A stretch of 64,000 nt of DNA from JAUVDZ01 sp042568205 (GTDB lineage Bacteria; Patescibacteriota; Gracilibacteria; UBA1369; PNNO01), in assembly GCA_042568205.1 (NCBI GenBank), contig JBHPJE010000001.1, positions 62,001 to 126,000 of the forward strand, in the 5' to 3' direction. The translations under genes were made by a program, and so were the position numbers. The notes below the pieces were generated by a model, which saw nothing but the letters and a program-made list of their open reading frames with translations, had not been told where the DNA came from and ran no database searches. This document shows, piece after piece, positions 62,342 to 64,000 of this stretch. Position 1 is the first letter of the stretch; the number at the start of each line of letters is the position of its first letter.

Positions 62342-62503
62342 TTTAAAGGTCGTCCACTTTACGCAACAAATACATGTGCGTAAAATGAGAAGATAATAAT
62401 AACATCAAATATCCATATTGTCAAGCATATATTGTACTTAATTAATTTGTAATCAATTGGTTGTATTTCGCTTATAAATAACCTTAAATTAACAAACTTT
62501 TTT

Positions 62504-63469
62504 ATGAAACGAATTGAAGATCAACCAACTTTAGATCCAGAACAACCTATATCTGAATTACCTGAATCTTTCACTTCAGTTGATCAGATATCTTCGGAAG
62601 TTAAAGAATCACTTTTAAGACAAGAATTACAAGAATTTTTTAGTCCCGATCATATTGGATCTTTTCATTGCGGAAGGGCATTAATGCTTAGGGGTGATAA
62701 TTATTTTTTTGTTAATGATGATTTAGATATTGATATAGGAAATGTTTTAGGGCCTTTTGATTATGCTGAAGATTTCAGTGAAGGCTTGGCACTTGTTGGA
62801 CTTAAACATGGAGAAAGAGATGAGTTTGGAGATTTGTTGGATAATAATGTCGAACCAGAATTGCTGTTTTTCTATATTGATAAAAATGGTAGACGAGTTT
62901 TCGATGCTGTATATTCTGCTGCGGAGAGTTTTTCTGAAGGACTTGCAGCTGTAACAATTATGCAAGGAAATCCTCATTACTCTCGAACTACCAGTGGTGA
63001 GCAAATTGGCAAAATGGGGGATACATACTATATAAATAGACAAGGTGAAATAGTAATAGAAGGCCCTTTTATAAAAGCAGGTAAGTTTAAAGATGGTATA
63101 GCGATAGTTGAAGCTGGTCAAAATTGTGGTTGTGGTGAAGAATACGGCGGGCAAAAAGTAATCAATAAAAAAGGCGAAGTCCTAGCTGAAACTGACTGGT
63201 GGTCTAATGAATTTTTATTTATTAGAGAATTTGATGTTGAGCAGAGAATTGTACTTGTTACAGATGAAGAATATTTAGGAGAAACTTTACGAGTTAATAA
63301 AGTAGATGGTTGTGTTATTTGTACTGTTGAACCATCAGGTGAAACAAAGCGCTTAATTGATACAATTTTTGATTGGGTTGGATTTGATGAAGAAGGCCAA
63401 CTTACTGCTGAAATAGATAAGAAAAAAGTTATGATTGATGAAAACTGGAAAGTTAAGTTTGTTGATTAA
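62504..63469 (+). CDS. WG-repeat protein
   Basis: 321 residues, soluble. After an acidic ~60-residue start come at least four WG-type repeats (SEGLALVGLKHG, FYIDKNGRRVFDAVYSAAES, SEGLAAVTIMQG, YYINRQGEIVIEGPFIKAGK, DGIAIVEAGQN, VINKKGEVLAETDW). These repeats fold as a beta array and usually mediate protein contacts. It meets the ZIP transporter gene tail to tail with 4 nt overlap. The upstream gap 62342-62503 shows only AT-rich DNA. Confidence 0.85.
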   Translation: MKRIEDQPTLDPEQPISELPESFTSVDQISSEVKESLLRQELQEFFSPDHIGSFHCGRALMLRGDNYFFVNDDLDIDIGNVLGPFDYAEDFSEGLALVGLKHGERDEFGDLLDNNVEPELLFFYIDKNGRRVFDAVYSAAESFSEGLAAVTIMQGNPHYSRTTSGEQIGKMGDTYYINRQGEIVIEGPFIKAGKFKDGIAIVEAGQNCGCGEEYGGQKVINKKGEVLAETDWWSNEFLFIREFDVEQRIVLVTDEEYLGETLRVNKVDGCVICTVEPSGETKRLIDTIFDWVGFDEEGQLTAEIDKKKVMIDENWKVKFVD

Positions 63470-64000
63470 TCAACGTATCCTATCTCATGTTCATGGTCAT
63501 CCACCCCTTCTTCATGTGCTTCAGCATGAAAAGGCATGAATAAAAGCAAAAACATGATTCCAATTCCTGCGATAAAACACAACAATTGAATTAGAGATTG
63601 TGAGATTTTTGTTTCTTTATGGAGTTCAGGGATTAGGTCAGTATTTGCAATATATAAGAAGCCTCCCATTGTAATTGGGATAATAACTCCAGTTATATCA
63701 ACATTTTGGCCAACCAATAGAATAAATAAAGCTCCTGCTACTGCAGTTAGCGCTGATAAAAAATTGAACAGCAATGCTTTTTTCGGTTTCATTCCACTAT
63801 GTAATAAAACACCAAAATCACCCATTTCTTGTGGGATTTCATGCAGAATTACAGCAACAGTAGTCGCAATTCCAACAGGGACACTCAACATAAAACTTCC
63901 TGCAATTAAAATACCATCAATAAAGTTATGTGCTGCATCACCTACGAGATTCATGAAAGCCAAAGGATGAGTATGGTCTTTACAAGCTGTTAAATGGCAA
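63466..64000 (-). CDS. ZIP-family metal transporter (N-terminus beyond window)
   Basis: The reading frame continues past the right edge, so at least 177 C-terminal residues are seen. The ZIP signatures GDAAHNFIDGILIAGSFM and LHEIPQEMGDFGVLLHSGMK carry the metal-binding His/Asp/Glu of helices 4 and 5. At least four further helices follow. A His/Asp/Glu-rich tail (AEAHEEGVDDHEHEIG) could bind metal. ZIP proteins import zinc, iron or manganese into the cytoplasm. Which metal is not determined. Confidence 0.9.
   Translation of the reverse strand, partial: CHLTACKDHTHPLAFMNLVGDAAHNFIDGILIAGSFMLSVPVGIATTVAVILHEIPQEMGDFGVLLHSGMKPKKALLFNFLSALTAVAGALFILLVGQNVDITGVIIPITMGGFLYIANTDLIPELHKETKISQSLIQLLCFIAGIGIMFLLLFMPFHAEAHEEGVDDHEHEIGYVD

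Noticed and set aside
61388..62346. Long alternative frames in the GC-rich segment on both strands
   Set aside because: GC-rich DNA lacks stop codons in other frames. Only the frame of 61747-62244 has a signal peptide, lipobox and ribosome site.

Overview
The window looks like a chromosome segment of an AT-rich bacterium of the Candidate Phyla Radiation (Patescibacteria). A Peregrinibacteria-like lineage is possible, but the sequence alone does not settle it. Supporting signs are a compact genome with many 1-40 nt gene spacings and ATGA/TAATG overlaps, small CPR-type proteins, several S-layer-homology (SLH) surface proteins, a minimal type IV pilus locus, and almost no Shine-Dalgarno sequences. 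TGA is a normal stop codon (it ends genes inside ATGA overlaps), so the Gracilibacteria/Absconditabacteria TGA=Gly code does not apply. No rRNA, phage or transposase gene was seen. LAYOUT. 1-5.2 kb: one giant secreted SLH/calcium-repeat protein (minus strand, open at the left edge). 5.3-10.5 kb: type IV pilus genes in the order pilN-like, pilO-like, pilB, pilC, pilin. 10.6-12.0 kb: rplJ-rplL with a promoter and an L10 leader/attenuator. 12.1-16.9 kb: miaA, recJ, a second DHH phosphoesterase and yebC. 17.0-20.4 kb: a winged-helix regulator with a membrane partner, facing tandem small cysteine-motif membrane proteins and a geranylgeranyl-reductase-like flavoprotein across a twin-operator intergenic region. 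20.4-38.6 kb: SLH proteins, lgt, a DsbA-like protein, hisS, a flippase-like protein, three small acidic proteins, tsaD, cca, a secreted bactofilin-like protein, an rlmD-type methyltransferase, rlmH, CapA and a beta-CASP nuclease. ACCESSORY REGION, 38.66-57.09 kb. It begins at a tRNA-Gly(TCC) gene. After it, almost every one-to-three-gene module is separated by mosaic repeats that all lie on the + strand and mostly end in GCTCCA, like the 3' end of the tRNA, whichever way the genes point. Some copies also carry a covarying copy of the tRNA terminator. Within this region two tiny genes sit in units bounded by long inverted repeats with an integron-cassette layout (GTT... / ...AAC boxes around a long foldback). 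Cargo includes a Tat lipoprotein, a split lysine exporter with its ACT regulator, duplicated lipoproteins, three GH130 domains, an ECF sigma/DUF5667 module and several genes I do not recognise. RIGHT FLANK, 57.1-64 kb: GIY-YIG protein, DEAD-box helicase, small proteins, a methyltransferase, a membrane protein, a compositionally foreign GC-rich lipoprotein gene bordered by a 15-bp inverted repeat, a WG-repeat protein, and a ZIP metal transporter cut by the right edge. The main candidate for an undescribed system is the tRNA-Gly-anchored cassette-like array at 38.66-57.09 kb.
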